Made by a program: the position numbers and the translations under genes. The notes under the pieces are model-generated. The model was not told where the DNA came from and did not search any database. It was given only the letters and a program-made list of their open reading frames with translations. DNA of 64,000 bases, from NCBI RefSeq assembly GCF_016918565.1, contig NZ_JAFFQD010000002.1, forward strand, positions 239,029-303,028, read 5' to 3'. This DNA is from Desulfogranum marinum. GTDB taxonomy: Bacteria > Desulfobacterota > Desulfobulbia > Desulfobulbales > Desulfobulbaceae. Shown here piece by piece: positions 19,128 through 28,680 of this stretch; position 1 is the stretch's first letter; every line of letters starts with the position of its first letter.

Positions 19128-21521
19128 TTACCAGGAGAGCAACAACTCAAGGTTGCTTTGCATGTCTGCAAGCTGAAATGGTTTAGCTAGAAAACCGTCT
19201 GGCGCTGTAGCGGTATTGTTTGCTGAAAAAGGAAATTCTGTTGCAAGGTATCCGCTACTGAGCAGGATGGGCAGTGTTGGATTCATCTGCCTGATTGATT
19301 CCATGGCTTGGATACCATTTATTTCCGGCATGGAAATGTCCATTACAATTGCGCGGTAATCGTGCTCCTGTCCTCTGATTTTGGCAATAGCTTCCTTACC
19401 GTTGACAGCGGTATGTACTGTAAAACCAAGCATCGTCAGGAAATTTTTACCGACCTCCAGCACTGGCGGTTCGTCATCCACAAGCAGGATATGTCCCGAT
19501 AGACTTGTGCCAACGTTGGGTGCAACTTCGGCAACGGGCATGGGATGTCCTGATCGGAGAGGGGTGAAAGGGAAAAGAATCTGCACAGTCGTACTTTTAC
19601 CTGGGACACTGTCGACGATGATGGCTCCATCGTGTGCCAGCATAATCCCGGAGGCGAGAGCCAGGCCAAGCCCCCTGCCGACAAACCGAGTGGTGTAAAA
19701 CGGTTCAAAAACTTTCGATAGATTATCACCTGCTATTCCGTGACCTGAATCTTTTATCCGGCAAAATATATAGTTGCCGTCGCTGATGTTCTTTTTCTGA
19801 AAAAAAAGAGGGAATGAAGCTTTACTGAAATACTCGGTGCCAAAGGTAATCTCAACGGAGCCGGAATCGTTGCTCAAGGATTCGGCAGCATTGGCAAGGA
19901 TGTTTTCTATGGCTTCACTTATTTGCTGTCTATCAACCGAGCAGTAAAGTGGTTGCGAAGGCGGTATGAATATGAGGTTGACCTGTGGATGAAAAAGATT
20001 TTGGGAGCTGGTAACAGTTGACCTGACCAGTTCTGCAAGAGCGACCTGCCGGCACTGCAGGGGATTTTGGCCAACGTAGCTTAACATGATGGAACCGACC
20101 TGAGAAGCTCCCTTTGCTCCCCGAAATGCGTTTGCGGCCATTGCGTATTCTTTTGAGTTTTTCGAAAGAGCAAGGGTCAGAAGCTCCAGGTTGCCTTGTA
20201 CGCCGGTCATGGCATTGTTAAAGCGGTGGGCAATGGCTGTGGCCATTGTTTTGAGACTTTCCAGCTTTTTGAGCTGTTCCTGGTGTTGGAGGCTCTCCAG
20301 TTTTTGTTGTTCTCGCTTTTTTTGCTCAGAAAGGTCACGGATAATTTCCATTTTAGAAATAGTGCCATCGCTGTTGTGTATAGGGGTGGCAACCATTTCA
20401 AAGGCCCGTCCATCTGGGACCGTAGGGTGATAACGAATTTTTTTCCCTCGCTCGATAACCTCCACCATTTTACAATGGCTGCATGGTTCTTTTTTCCCCA
20501 TAAGAGCGCTGTAACAGGTTTTGCCGGGGTGGGCACCGAACCAGCTTGTAAAAGTTGTGTTCATGACCTGCAGGCGATAGTCCGCATCAATTACGCATAA
20601 TCCAAGTCCTATATCATCAATGGCTGTGATGTAGCGCTGCAGTTGCTCCTTGTTTTGCAGCAATGCCGCTTCTGCCAGTTTGCGATCAGCAATTTCTTTG
20701 CGCATGGTTTGATTCGCTTGTGCCAGATCTGCGGTGCGCTCAGCGATTATATTGTCTCGGTTAACTATCTGGTCCTGATGATCGCTTTCAATAGCCTCTG
20801 CCCGTTCAACAAGTGTTTTGATTCCAGGCATGTTACGAAGGGCGGCTTTGGCAAGACGGGTAAGGACCCCTGGTTCCTGATAGGTGATCTTGAAATCCCA
20901 GATGGCTCTTCTGGGGTCACCAGGGCCTTCCGGCCCCTTTTCAATACATCGAGAGGATACTTTGATATTGGTGGCCCCTGCCAGTCGAGCATAGGAGACA
21001 AAGCAACCAGCATTCCACTGCATGGTAAATGGACAGGTGTTTATTCCAGGATTATGGGTAATGCGGATTTCTATACATTTTTTTTCCATTTTTACAACAG
21101 AGTACTTTTTGGTCCTGTTATATTTGTATGCTTCAGAGGAAACCTTTTTAGCCACTCTATGGATACCAAGCAAGGGGATGCCCAGAGCAGTGGTAAGCAT
21201 AGGTTGAGTTTTGTACATGGTGCTGCCTATTTTAAAGCCCAAGCGAGGATCTGGTATCTCTTGCTGGATGATATCATGCAGCGTTTTGATAAACCTGTGG
21301 GAGAACCAGTGTCTGGGGTTTCTCAAGTGGGCGAGGCCAACTTCTTCAACCTCACCGGTCTGTAAATTTTCGACATACACAGGCTTCTGCCGGCAGGCCT
21401 CAGTGATGAGCTTGCGCAGATCAAGAGATGGGTGGTGCTCCTCTAAATATTGGACAAGCCAATAGGTGTTGAGCGCAGATACCTCTTTGGCCATGGGGTG
21501 TATGGTATTTATCTGTGTCAT
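19128..21521 (-). CDS. Hybrid PAS sensor histidine kinase with receiver domain
   Basis: Cytosolic-looking signal transducer of 797 aa with no transmembrane helix. Residues ~1-230 are a sensory domain I cannot name; it ends in GDPRRAIWDFKITYQ, a GDP-x4-WxF-type pattern that reminds me of V4R/heme-NO-binding-like sensors. A short coiled coil (~245-285) leads to a PAS domain (~285-400) containing the Cys group CYSALMGKKEPCSHC. The kinase has an H-box with H432 (AIAHRFNNAMTGV), N-box NILANAAESL and G-boxes DSGHGIAG and GRGLGLALA. The receiver is ~670-797 with D728 in IVMDISMPE and Lys in LAKPF. The gene is downstream of the PAS-GGDEF gene on the same strand, so the two may act together. Confidence 0.88.
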   Translation of the reverse strand: MTQINTIHPMAKEVSALNTYWLVQYLEEHHPSLDLRKLITEACRQKPVYVENLQTGEVEEVGLAHLRNPRHWFSHRFIKTLHDIIQQEIPDPRLGFKIGSTMYKTQPMLTTALGIPLLGIHRVAKKVSSEAYKYNRTKKYSVVKMEKKCIEIRITHNPGINTCPFTMQWNAGCFVSYARLAGATNIKVSSRCIEKGPEGPGDPRRAIWDFKITYQEPGVLTRLAKAALRNMPGIKTLVERAEAIESDHQDQIVNRDNIIAERTADLAQANQTMRKEIADRKLAEAALLQNKEQLQRYITAIDDIGLGLCVIDADYRLQVMNTTFTSWFGAHPGKTCYSALMGKKEPCSHCKMVEVIERGKKIRYHPTVPDGRAFEMVATPIHNSDGTISKMEIIRDLSEQKKREQQKLESLQHQEQLKKLESLKTMATAIAHRFNNAMTGVQGNLELLTLALSKNSKEYAMAANAFRGAKGASQVGSIMLSYVGQNPLQCRQVALAELVRSTVTSSQNLFHPQVNLIFIPPSQPLYCSVDRQQISEAIENILANAAESLSNDSGSVEITFGTEYFSKASFPLFFQKKNISDGNYIFCRIKDSGHGIAGDNLSKVFEPFYTTRFVGRGLGLALASGIMLAHDGAIIVDSVPGKSTTVQILFPFTPLRSGHPMPVAEVAPNVGTSLSGHILLVDDEPPVLEVGKNFLTMLGFTVHTAVNGKEAIAKIRGQEHDYRAIVMDISMPEINGIQAMESIRQMNPTLPILLSSGYLATEFPFSANNTATAPDGFLAKPFQLADMQSNLELLLSW

Positions 21522-21779
21522 CTTGTTTGCAACAGAAAAAAATCAACCAACTTATTTCAAAATCGCTTTGGAAAAACTGTTGTCAGCTCAACGACAAGCA
21601 GGGAAATGCTTTTATGCAAAATATTCGTCCCTCTGCAGGAGCGCTCCACGGTGCATGTACTCTCCCGTGAGGAGGTTTGTTCGCTTTGCCTCTGCGCACG
21701 ATCAGGCCCGGTATCAGTGGAAAGGAATGGAGAAAAAGGGCGCTCGGAGCAGAAGAGCGCGACCACTGACCAGCAAATT

Positions 21780-23492
21780 TTAACTGATTTTTCGGGTATA
21801 GGTGTAGCTGTTTTTTCCTTTCTTCTTAGTCGAGAGCATAGCAACGTCAGCCTTTCTTATCAGTTTGTCAGCAACCTTGCCGTCTCTAGGGTACATGCTT
21901 ATGCCGATGGAGACAGTAATTTCCTGGTATTCAGTTTGTGCATGAATTGCAGCTGCTATGTTTAAACAGATTTTTTGAGCTACTCCCTCTGCGTCCTTTG
22001 CTGTGGAAAGACCTGGAAGTGCAACTACAAATTCATCTCCTCCCCAGCGGCATACAATGTCAGATTCGCGTAAACAGTCAAGCAATGAGGATGTTAGATG
22101 TTTGAGTAAACTATCACCTGTGTCATGACCAAAGCGATCATTTATCTGTTTGAAGTTGTCCAGATCAAGAAAGAGAATACCTACCTGCTTACTCTCTCGA
22201 TCTGCCTGACGCATACAAAGTTCCATCAAATCATGGAATAATCGCCGATTAGGTAATTTGGTAAGATGATCATGATAGGCCATGTGGCGTAACTTTTGGC
22301 GAATTTTTTTCAAATCGGTGATGTCGTGCAGTGAGACGACGGCACCAAGTTTGTTATCGTCATTGTCATACATAGCCTGTCCGTTGGCGCGAAGAGTCCG
22401 TTGGCTTTTTAGGCGGTCTTCAACAATGAATTCTTCATTTTTTACCGGGTGATCCTGCAGGGCTTTGAAAAGGGGATTTTCATCTGCTGGCAGTATTTCT
22501 TTGCCATCGGGTTTTAACAACCTGAAATGTTGTGCCCATTGATGCATTGGCACTGAGGAAACCTGCTCGCCAAGTATTTTTTGGCTGGCTTGGTTAAAGA
22601 GTGTCAGTTGCCCGTCAGCATCACAGGCAATGATGCCGTCATTAATATGCTCAAGAATGGTTTCTTGATATTTTTGTTGGAGCAGGTTGGCCTGTTTTGC
22701 TGATCTAAGCGCGGTAATATCTAAAAAATACCATGCCCGAGCCATATATTTATGAGCACTGAATATTGGGTAGGAATGTCGAAAAAAAATTCTGCCGTCA
22801 ATGAGCTCGATCTCGTCAGTACTTGTGGCATTGGGGGTATCGTAAAGGGCATATATTTTTTCGAGAAATTGCTCAGGCGACTTTACCTGGCTGAGGACCG
22901 TCTGCAGACTTTTCTCATCGTTACGGGAAGTTTGTATGTGGGCAGGAATAGACCACATACGAAGAAATTCATTGTTGTAGGACAACATTTCCATCCGTTC
23001 ATTGACGAGAAGAATACCAGCAGGATTTTTCTCATATTGTGCTTCCAGAATTTGCAGCCGTTTGACTATTTCTCGGTTGGTGGTAGAACTTGAGTTTATT
23101 TCAAGGAACACAAGAAGAGATGTGTCTGGTAGACGCGACACTTTTAAGTCGACGGTTTCTGCAGAGATACCATCTTTTTTCATTGTACAAGAGGTCGTTG
23201 AAGGGGTGATTCCTGCTTGGCGAAGTTTGTCTGCTGTTTCGTTTTGTTGGTCATCAGCGATAAAATTCGTGAAAACGAAACCCTGAAGTGAATTGGTCTC
23301 GGTTGCAAGTATTGTCAGCGCCATGGGGTTGTAATGAAGAATGGTCAGCTCATTATCAAGTAGCAGGGCTGCACAGGGTAGGTAAGGAAGAAGAACCTGA
23401 GAAGCATCAAGGATACATAATCGGGTAGGGTCAGGAAAATCTTCCGCGGTCCTACTGGCAGGATAGTTCCAAGATGTAGGTATTGTCGACAT
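21780..23492 (-). CDS. PAS-domain diguanylate cyclase (GGDEF)
   Basis: Predicted to make c-di-GMP from two GTP. About 400 N-terminal residues hold three PAS-like segments (around 45-130, 150-260 and 275-395), with no transmembrane helix, so the signal is probably internal. The cyclase domain begins at RHMAYHDHLTKLPNRRLFHD; GGDEF is intact at about 484-488 (CRWGGDEFVVALPG) and is preceded by an RxxD inhibitory site (RESD), so product feedback is expected. FLDLDNFKQINDRFGHDTGD is the substrate-binding helix region. No EAL domain is attached. It lies 258 nt upstream of the hybrid kinase gene on the same strand. Confidence 0.9.
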   Translation of the reverse strand: MSTIPTSWNYPASRTAEDFPDPTRLCILDASQVLLPYLPCAALLLDNELTILHYNPMALTILATETNSLQGFVFTNFIADDQQNETADKLRQAGITPSTTSCTMKKDGISAETVDLKVSRLPDTSLLVFLEINSSSTTNREIVKRLQILEAQYEKNPAGILLVNERMEMLSYNNEFLRMWSIPAHIQTSRNDEKSLQTVLSQVKSPEQFLEKIYALYDTPNATSTDEIELIDGRIFFRHSYPIFSAHKYMARAWYFLDITALRSAKQANLLQQKYQETILEHINDGIIACDADGQLTLFNQASQKILGEQVSSVPMHQWAQHFRLLKPDGKEILPADENPLFKALQDHPVKNEEFIVEDRLKSQRTLRANGQAMYDNDDNKLGAVVSLHDITDLKKIRQKLRHMAYHDHLTKLPNRRLFHDLMELCMRQADRESKQVGILFLDLDNFKQINDRFGHDTGDSLLKHLTSSLLDCLRESDIVCRWGGDEFVVALPGLSTAKDAEGVAQKICLNIAAAIHAQTEYQEITVSIGISMYPRDGKVADKLIRKADVAMLSTKKKGKNSYTYTRKIS

Positions 23493-23646
23493 GTGTCTGG
23501 CTTACTCTCGGTAAAGGACATCGTTTGGGTGTCTTTAATCATACCGCAAAAGAGCATTAGAATATAATAATAACAAAGCATTGTGTACTCTTTTTTTCTT
23601 AAGAGATGAAACGTTGGATGGAGAGGTTGAGCAGGGAGTGCAGTAA

Positions 23647-23698
23647 AGGAGGCACCTCCTGAATCTCCCCCCTCATGGGGTCGAGGCTGCTCGGAGCC
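23647..23698. other. Cluster of three short GC-rich hairpins
   Basis: Three consecutive stems occur in 52 nt of the lolD/GGDEF intergenic gap: AGGAGG/CCTCCT with a 2-nt loop (23647-23660), CCCC/GGGG with a 4-nt loop (23669-23680) and GGCT/AGCC with a 6-nt loop (23685-23698). They lie within 100 nt after the lolD stop on the minus strand, in otherwise AT-rich DNA. They could be a 3'-UTR/terminator structure or a small structured RNA; no T run supports a classical terminator. Confidence 0.4.
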
Positions 23699-23743
23699 AC
23701 CCAAAAAGTGGAGTTGCAAATGAAGTGGTTGCTAGAGAAGGCC

Positions 23744-24427
23744 TTAAGCCAGGTTGCCGTCTTGCAGAGTCAGGCATCTGTCCATCATTTGAGCTAACTG
23801 CATATTGTGGGTAACCATGATCACACTGAGTCCCATGGAATTGGTGAGGTCACGCAGCAGGTGAAAGACTTTTTCGCCGCTGACAGAATCGAGATTACCG
23901 GTTGGCTCGTCCGCAAAAAGCAGTGCTGGTTTCATAATCAGGGCCCTGGCAAGGGCAACTCGTTGCTGTTCGCCGCCTGACAACTCTCCGGTTCGATGGT
24001 TGCTCCGCTGTTGGAGGTCTACTCCGCCAAGCAGTTCCATTGCGTTTGTTTCCAGCTGGTCGCGTTTTAATCCCTGAATAAGGCCAGGCATGATTACATT
24101 TTCGATTGCTGTGAATTCAGGCAGCAGATGATGGAACTGGAAGATAAAACCGATATTGGCATTACGGTGTGCGGCAATTTCGTTGTCGGACAGAGTGGTT
24201 AGATCTGTGTCGTTGAAGAGGAGTCGGCCGCTGTCGGCTTGGTCCAAAGTGCCGAGAATTTGCAAGAGGGTTGTTTTGCCGGAACCGGATGCTCCGACAA
24301 TCGCAGTCATCTCACATCGATGAACATCAAGGTCGATATCGTTGAGCACATGGATCGGCTGCTGTCCCTGATGAAAGGCTTTGCAGATACCCCTGGCTTG
24401 GAGCAGTACGTTTTGTGATTTACTCAT
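23744..24427 (-). CDS. lolD: Lipoprotein-releasing ABC transporter ATPase LolD
   Basis: ATP-binding subunit that powers release of outer-membrane lipoproteins from the inner membrane to LolA. Walker A is GASGSGKTT (near residue 40), Q-loop [14 protein letters not shown], signature [15 protein letters not shown] and Walker [14 protein letters not shown]; the GNLDSVSG continuation and the QFHHLLPEF segment are typical of the LolD/MacB group. 227 aa is standard. The start overlaps the 3' end of the permease gene by 8 nt on the same strand, which supports a LolCDE-type complex. Confidence 0.93.
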   Translation of the reverse strand: MSKSQNVLLQARGICKAFHQGQQPIHVLNDIDLDVHRCEMTAIVGASGSGKTTLLQILGTLDQADSGRLLFNDTDLTTLSDNEIAAHRNANIGFIFQFHHLLPEFTAIENVIMPGLIQGLKRDQLETNAMELLGGVDLQQRSNHRTGELSGGEQQRVALARALIMKPALLFADEPTGNLDSVSGEKVFHLLRDLTNSMGLSVIMVTHNMQLAQMMDRCLTLQDGNLA

Positions 24428-25646
24428 AGGTTAAGGCCTCTGCAGGTCGGATTTTTGAAGCCTTCCAGGAAGGATAGAGGGTGGCCAGCAGAGTAATGAG
24501 TATGGCTGAAACCGCTATGAGTATTACATCAAACGGAACCACGGTGATCGGCATGGTTGACATGGGGTAGACATTGCTTGGAAGTTCTATGATTTTATAG
24601 CGTTTGAGGATGCCACACACTGTTAGTCCGCTTATAACTCCCAAGGTTGTCCCGCAAAGGCCGATAACAGCCCCTTGGTAAAAAAAGATACGCATAATAG
24701 AGCCGGTGGTAGCGCCCATGGATTTGAGGATGGCGATATCCCTGGTTTTTTCCATGACCACCATAATCAGCGCACTGATGATGTTTAGGGCTGCGACCAG
24801 GATAATGAGGTCCAGCGCAATAAAAATTCCAACCTTTTCAAGCTTTAGGGCCGCAAAAAGATTTTGGTTGATCTGCATCCAGTCGCGTACGGAGTAGCCC
24901 GGCCCTAGCGTTTTTTCAACGGCATCTGCTGTTTTGTCAGCCGCATCAACATCCTCTACCTTGACCTCGATGCCGTGAACCCCCTTGTCCAAACCGGTTA
25001 GAGTACGGGCTGTCGCCAGGTTTGTATAGCCGATGGTGGAATCATATTCGTACATTCCGGTTTCAAATATGCCGACCAGTAAACAGGTTTTGATTTTAGG
25101 GAGGATACCCATGGGCGAAAGAGGTCCATTGGGTGAGATGAGGCGCACCTTGTCACCAACCGTTACCCGAAGGCTTTTGGCAAGTTCTATCCCCAAAATG
25201 ATCGATGGAAAGCCAATCGTGTTTTGCAGATCTGTTAGCCGGCCCAAGGTCATCACCTTGTCAATGGTGATGACCTTGGCAGCGCTTGTTGGGTCAATCC
25301 CTCTGAGTACGATTCCTGTGGAGGTATTACTGGAGGTGATGAGTGCTTGACCGTAGACGTAAGGAGTAGCTGCCACTACCCCTTTAGTCGTCTCCAGTCG
25401 TTCAAGAACATGGTCAACATTGTTTATCGAACCACCATAGGATTGGACGAGAACATGGGCGTTGATACCTATGATCTGGTCCCGCAACCCCTGAGTAAAG
25501 CCGGTATAGACACTCAGCACCACAATCAGTGCCAGAACCCCAACCGCAACCCCTAAAACAGAGATGACCGTGATCAGGGAAATAAATTTCTGCTGCCTTT
25601 TGGCTTTCAGGTAGCGTAGGCAGATAAACCATTCAAAAGACGGCAT
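24420..25646 (-). CDS. lolE: Lipoprotein-releasing ABC transporter permease (LolC/LolE type)
   Basis: Inner-membrane subunit that takes lipoproteins and passes them to the LolD-powered cycle. Plan: one N-terminal transmembrane helix (SLITVISVLGVAVGVLALIVV), a ~230-residue periplasmic domain (residues ~50-270), then three C-terminal helices (around 275-300, 325-350 and 375-395) of the FtsX/MacB fold. The family-typical VVMEKTRDIAILKSMGATTGS lies near 295. Only one permease gene is present, so a homodimer doing the work of both LolC and LolE is likely (LolF-like; inference). 408 aa fits. It is followed directly by lolD. Confidence 0.9.
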   Translation of the reverse strand: MPSFEWFICLRYLKAKRQQKFISLITVISVLGVAVGVLALIVVLSVYTGFTQGLRDQIIGINAHVLVQSYGGSINNVDHVLERLETTKGVVAATPYVYGQALITSSNTSTGIVLRGIDPTSAAKVITIDKVMTLGRLTDLQNTIGFPSIILGIELAKSLRVTVGDKVRLISPNGPLSPMGILPKIKTCLLVGIFETGMYEYDSTIGYTNLATARTLTGLDKGVHGIEVKVEDVDAADKTADAVEKTLGPGYSVRDWMQINQNLFAALKLEKVGIFIALDLIILVAALNIISALIMVVMEKTRDIAILKSMGATTGSIMRIFFYQGAVIGLCGTTLGVISGLTVCGILKRYKIIELPSNVYPMSTMPITVVPFDVILIAVSAILITLLATLYPSWKASKIRPAEALTYE

Positions 25647-25698
25647 AAATTTTATTCTGTTAGAGTAGAGCTTTATAAAGAGGCGGTGAGAGTTTTTT

Positions 25699-27186
25699 TT
25701 ACTCCTTTACTTCCGGTTTCAAGTGAGGAAAGAGGATGACGTCTCTAATAGAGGGCGAATCAGTCAGCAGCATCACCAGTCTGTCGATCCCTATCCCTTC
25801 ACCAGCCGCAGAAGGCATCCCGTACTCAAGAGCCCTGACATAATCCTGGTCCAGTACCGGATGGATTTCTTCATCATCACCCCGTTGATCAATTTGTTGT
25901 TGAAAGCGTTGCAGCTGATCAACAGGATCGTTTAACTCACTGAACGCATTGGCGATCTCTCTACCGGTGATAAACAGCTCGAAACGGTCGGTCACACTCG
26001 GATCCTCTTCGTTGCGGCGAGCCAACGGTGAAACTTCGGTCGGATAGGAGGTAATAAAGGTGGGATCTATGAGTTTTTCCTCGACCAGTAACTCAAACAA
26101 CTCAGTCTTCGCCTTGCCGACCCCAGCTCCGGGTTGCAGCTGGATGCCTTTTTCCTCAACAAGGTTAAATATCGCTGCCTCGTTTTCAAGTAGGGAGGCG
26201 TCTACACCCCCAACCTGCACCAGCGCTTCATCCATTGTCAAACGTCGCCATGGAGGTGCCAGATTGACCGGAATATCCTGGTAGGTAAGCTCCATGGAAC
26301 CGGTCACTTCTGCTGCCAGCCAGGAAACCATTTCTTCGGTGAGATCCATCAGGTCATGATACGTTGCATAGGCCTGGTAAAATTCGAGCATGGTGAATTC
26401 GGGGTTGTGGCGAGTGGATAACCCCTCGTTACGGAAGTTTCTGTTTATTTCAAAAACTTTTTCAAATCCCCCTACCAGAAGCCGTTTAAGATACAATTCC
26501 GGTGCAATCCGGAGAAACAGATCCATTCCCAACGCATTGTGATGAGTTTTAAAAGGCTTTGCCGTTGCACCCCCGGGAACGGGCTGCATCATTGGCGTTT
26601 CGACTTCCATGTAGCCGCGGTTGTTAAGGAATTCTCGAATCAGGCGGATGATTTCCACCCTTTTTTGAAAGGTTTCCTTGGTTTCTGGGTTGACGATCAG
26701 ATCAAGATATCGCTGGCGGTACCTGGTTTCTACATCGGTAAGGCCGTGAAATTTTTCAGGCAGCGGACGCAGCGATTTAGAGATCATAACCAAGGTTCTT
26801 GTATCAATGGAGGTCTCACCGACTTTGGTTTTGAAGAGTTTACCTTCCACCCCTACGATATCACCGACATCCCATTTTTTGAAAAGAGCAAAGTTTTCAG
26901 TGCCAATAGTATCTCTGCGTACATAGATCTGAATTCTTCCTGAGGTATCCTGGACATGGAAAAAAGCAGCTTTGCCGAATTTACGCATGGACATGATTCG
27001 TCCGGCAATACGATAGGTGGTCCCGCTTTCGTCGTGGGATTCAGCGCTGAGCGGCTCGCCTTGGGGAAGAATTTCAGCTATTGCCTGTGGGGCAGTGAAA
27101 GTGTTGCTGAATAACTTGACGCCTTCCTGGGCAAGTGCTTCGGCTTTTTCTCGACGTTGTTTAAGGAGATTGCTTGTTGTTTCCAT
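25699..27186 (-). CDS. lysS: Lysyl-tRNA synthetase (class II)
   Basis: Charges tRNA-Lys. The OB-fold anticodon domain is at residues ~65-165 (GRIMSMRKFGKAAFFHVQD), and class II motifs follow: motif 1 region in VEIIRLIREFLNNRGYMEVETPMMQ, motif 2 FEINRNFRNEGLSTRHNPEFTMLE (written here in parts) and motif 3 GEGIGIDRLVMLL near the C-terminus. 495 aa is the typical bacterial length. The gene lies upstream of the lol genes on the same strand with a 52-nt gap, an arrangement I associate with several proteobacterial genomes. Start ATG encodes METTSNLLKQRREK. Confidence 0.96.
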   Translation of the reverse strand: METTSNLLKQRREKAEALAQEGVKLFSNTFTAPQAIAEILPQGEPLSAESHDESGTTYRIAGRIMSMRKFGKAAFFHVQDTSGRIQIYVRRDTIGTENFALFKKWDVGDIVGVEGKLFKTKVGETSIDTRTLVMISKSLRPLPEKFHGLTDVETRYRQRYLDLIVNPETKETFQKRVEIIRLIREFLNNRGYMEVETPMMQPVPGGATAKPFKTHHNALGMDLFLRIAPELYLKRLLVGGFEKVFEINRNFRNEGLSTRHNPEFTMLEFYQAYATYHDLMDLTEEMVSWLAAEVTGSMELTYQDIPVNLAPPWRRLTMDEALVQVGGVDASLLENEAAIFNLVEEKGIQLQPGAGVGKAKTELFELLVEEKLIDPTFITSYPTEVSPLARRNEEDPSVTDRFELFITGREIANAFSELNDPVDQLQRFQQQIDQRGDDEEIHPVLDQDYVRALEYGMPSAAGEGIGIDRLVMLLTDSPSIRDVILFPHLKPEVKE

Positions 27187-27321
27187 CAGTTAAAATATAA
27201 AAGTAAGTATTTGGGGGAGATATAAGAGCGGTATAAGGTGTTCGACTGCGAATCCATCGCCTTGTGATAGAGGGGCAGGCCCTACAAAAACACGTATAAA
27301 TAGTGCGTCGTGGTTTGGATG

Positions 27322-28617
27322 TCAATTTTTTTCCAGAACAATCACCGATTCAATATGATGTGTTTGCGGAAACATATCAACAGGAGTGACTTCTGCGACA
27401 CTATAACCTGATGAACACATATGGGCTAGATCTCGAGCCATGGTCGCGGGGTCACAGGATATATAGACTATTTTTTGGGGTGCCATGGCTGTCAGATCCG
27501 TTACGGCTTCTCTGTCAAGTCCTTGCCTGGGGGGGTCGAGGAGCACCACATCAAAACCGAGTTTTTTTTGCTTAAATTGGGACAATGATCGAGTAACGTT
27601 TTCACACTGGTAGGTAATAGCTGCTGTAGAGGCGGGATGAACGCTATTTTTTTTCGCCCATGCAATAGATCGTTGATTATGCTCTACGCCGGTGATTTGC
27701 CATCCTTGAAGCAGCAATGGAACAGAGAAATTACCTATGCCGCAGAAGAGATCCAGCAGCGTAGTTGGCTTTTTTGTGTTGAGCTTGTCCCATACCCATG
27801 CTACCAGTTGTACGTTCTGCTCTACATTGGTTTGGAAAAAACAGTAACTGTCCCAGGACAACGTGTAATCAAAATCAGCCAGGCTGAACTGCTGCTGCAA
27901 CTGTGGGCTGTTTAAAGGCGGGTGGGCGGCATGAAAGTGCTGTTTGTTTTTACTGACAGTGTAGTCAGCCGCATCGCTGAGGTCCAATGGTGGAGCATTG
28001 CTGGAATGGTGGCGTCGTGGATGGAGTACAATGGTAATTTTACCAGTGGCTGGAGACTCTATAAATTCTACACTCTTCCAGGAGGCAGCCAGTTTTTGAT
28101 CAAGGTAGTTGGTCTTGAATATATGTAAACTGCGATTGATCGCATCTGTGGCCAGCAGACATCTGGATATGGGGATGATCTGATTGCTGCCAACCCGGTG
28201 GAATCCCAGACGCTGTTTGTTGTCCAGGTGGAGCCGGATACGATATCGGTAGGCAAAAGGCTGTGGTGAGGGCAGGGTATCATTGATAGCCGCTGTTGTT
28301 AGCGGTATTTTGTTTCTTGCCAGGGTTTCTGCAAGCAGAGTGCGTTTTAAGGCGAGTTGTTCGGGGTATTCAATATGCTGGAGATTACAACCGCCGCATT
28401 GGGTATAATAAGGACATGGGGGGGAGATGCGACGTGGGGAGGCTTGGGTAATCTCAAGCAGCTCTGCCTGGATAAATTTTTTGGAGCGTTTTTTTTCTTT
28501 TATCTCTACCTTTTCGCCAGGTAGTACAAAAGGTACCATCACGACTAAGCCGCCCTCCAGACGGCCCAACCCGCTCCCACCGTGAATGATTTTTTCTATA
28601 TGTAGTGTCTGTTTCAT
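27322..28617 (-). CDS. rlmD: 23S rRNA (uracil-5-)-methyltransferase RlmD/RumA family
   Basis: SAM-dependent RNA methyltransferase. An N-terminal TRAM domain (GGSGLGRLEGGLVVMVPFVL, PGEKVEIKEKKRSK) precedes the 4Fe-4S binding motif CPYYTQCGGCNLQHI, which indicates the RlmD-type cluster. The Rossmann part has LLDLFCGIGNFSVPLL, motif IV DPPRQGLD and the catalytic nucleophile in VYISCDPATMARDL. 431 aa is typical. The exact target uridine (U1939 in E. coli) cannot be read from the sequence. Its start codon abuts the divergent regulator ORF with almost no gap, so the promoters must overlap the neighbouring coding DNA. Confidence 0.93.
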   Translation of the reverse strand: MKQTLHIEKIIHGGSGLGRLEGGLVVMVPFVLPGEKVEIKEKKRSKKFIQAELLEITQASPRRISPPCPYYTQCGGCNLQHIEYPEQLALKRTLLAETLARNKIPLTTAAINDTLPSPQPFAYRYRIRLHLDNKQRLGFHRVGSNQIIPISRCLLATDAINRSLHIFKTNYLDQKLAASWKSVEFIESPATGKITIVLHPRRHHSSNAPPLDLSDAADYTVSKNKQHFHAAHPPLNSPQLQQQFSLADFDYTLSWDSYCFFQTNVEQNVQLVAWVWDKLNTKKPTTLLDLFCGIGNFSVPLLLQGWQITGVEHNQRSIAWAKKNSVHPASTAAITYQCENVTRSLSQFKQKKLGFDVVLLDPPRQGLDREAVTDLTAMAPQKIVYISCDPATMARDLAHMCSSGYSVAEVTPVDMFPQTHHIESVIVLEKN

Positions 28618-28680
28618 GTGCGCCTCCTGTTGATGAGAAGCAACATATACCTAATATGCAGAAAAAAAGAAAATATTACT

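Noticed and set aside
20643..21365. 240-aa plus-strand frame inside the hybrid kinase gene
   Set aside because: It is antisense to well-supported kinase sequence and is a shadow of that gene.
23345..23719. 124-aa minus-strand frame spanning the lolD-GGDEF gap
   Set aside because: It overlaps the GGDEF start in another frame and contains the hairpin cluster; composition looks non-coding.
23493..23743. GEMM (c-di-GMP) riboswitch before the GGDEF gene
   Set aside because: The hairpins do not carry the GGCAAACC and GCAAAGCC type core, and they lie nearer the lolD end.
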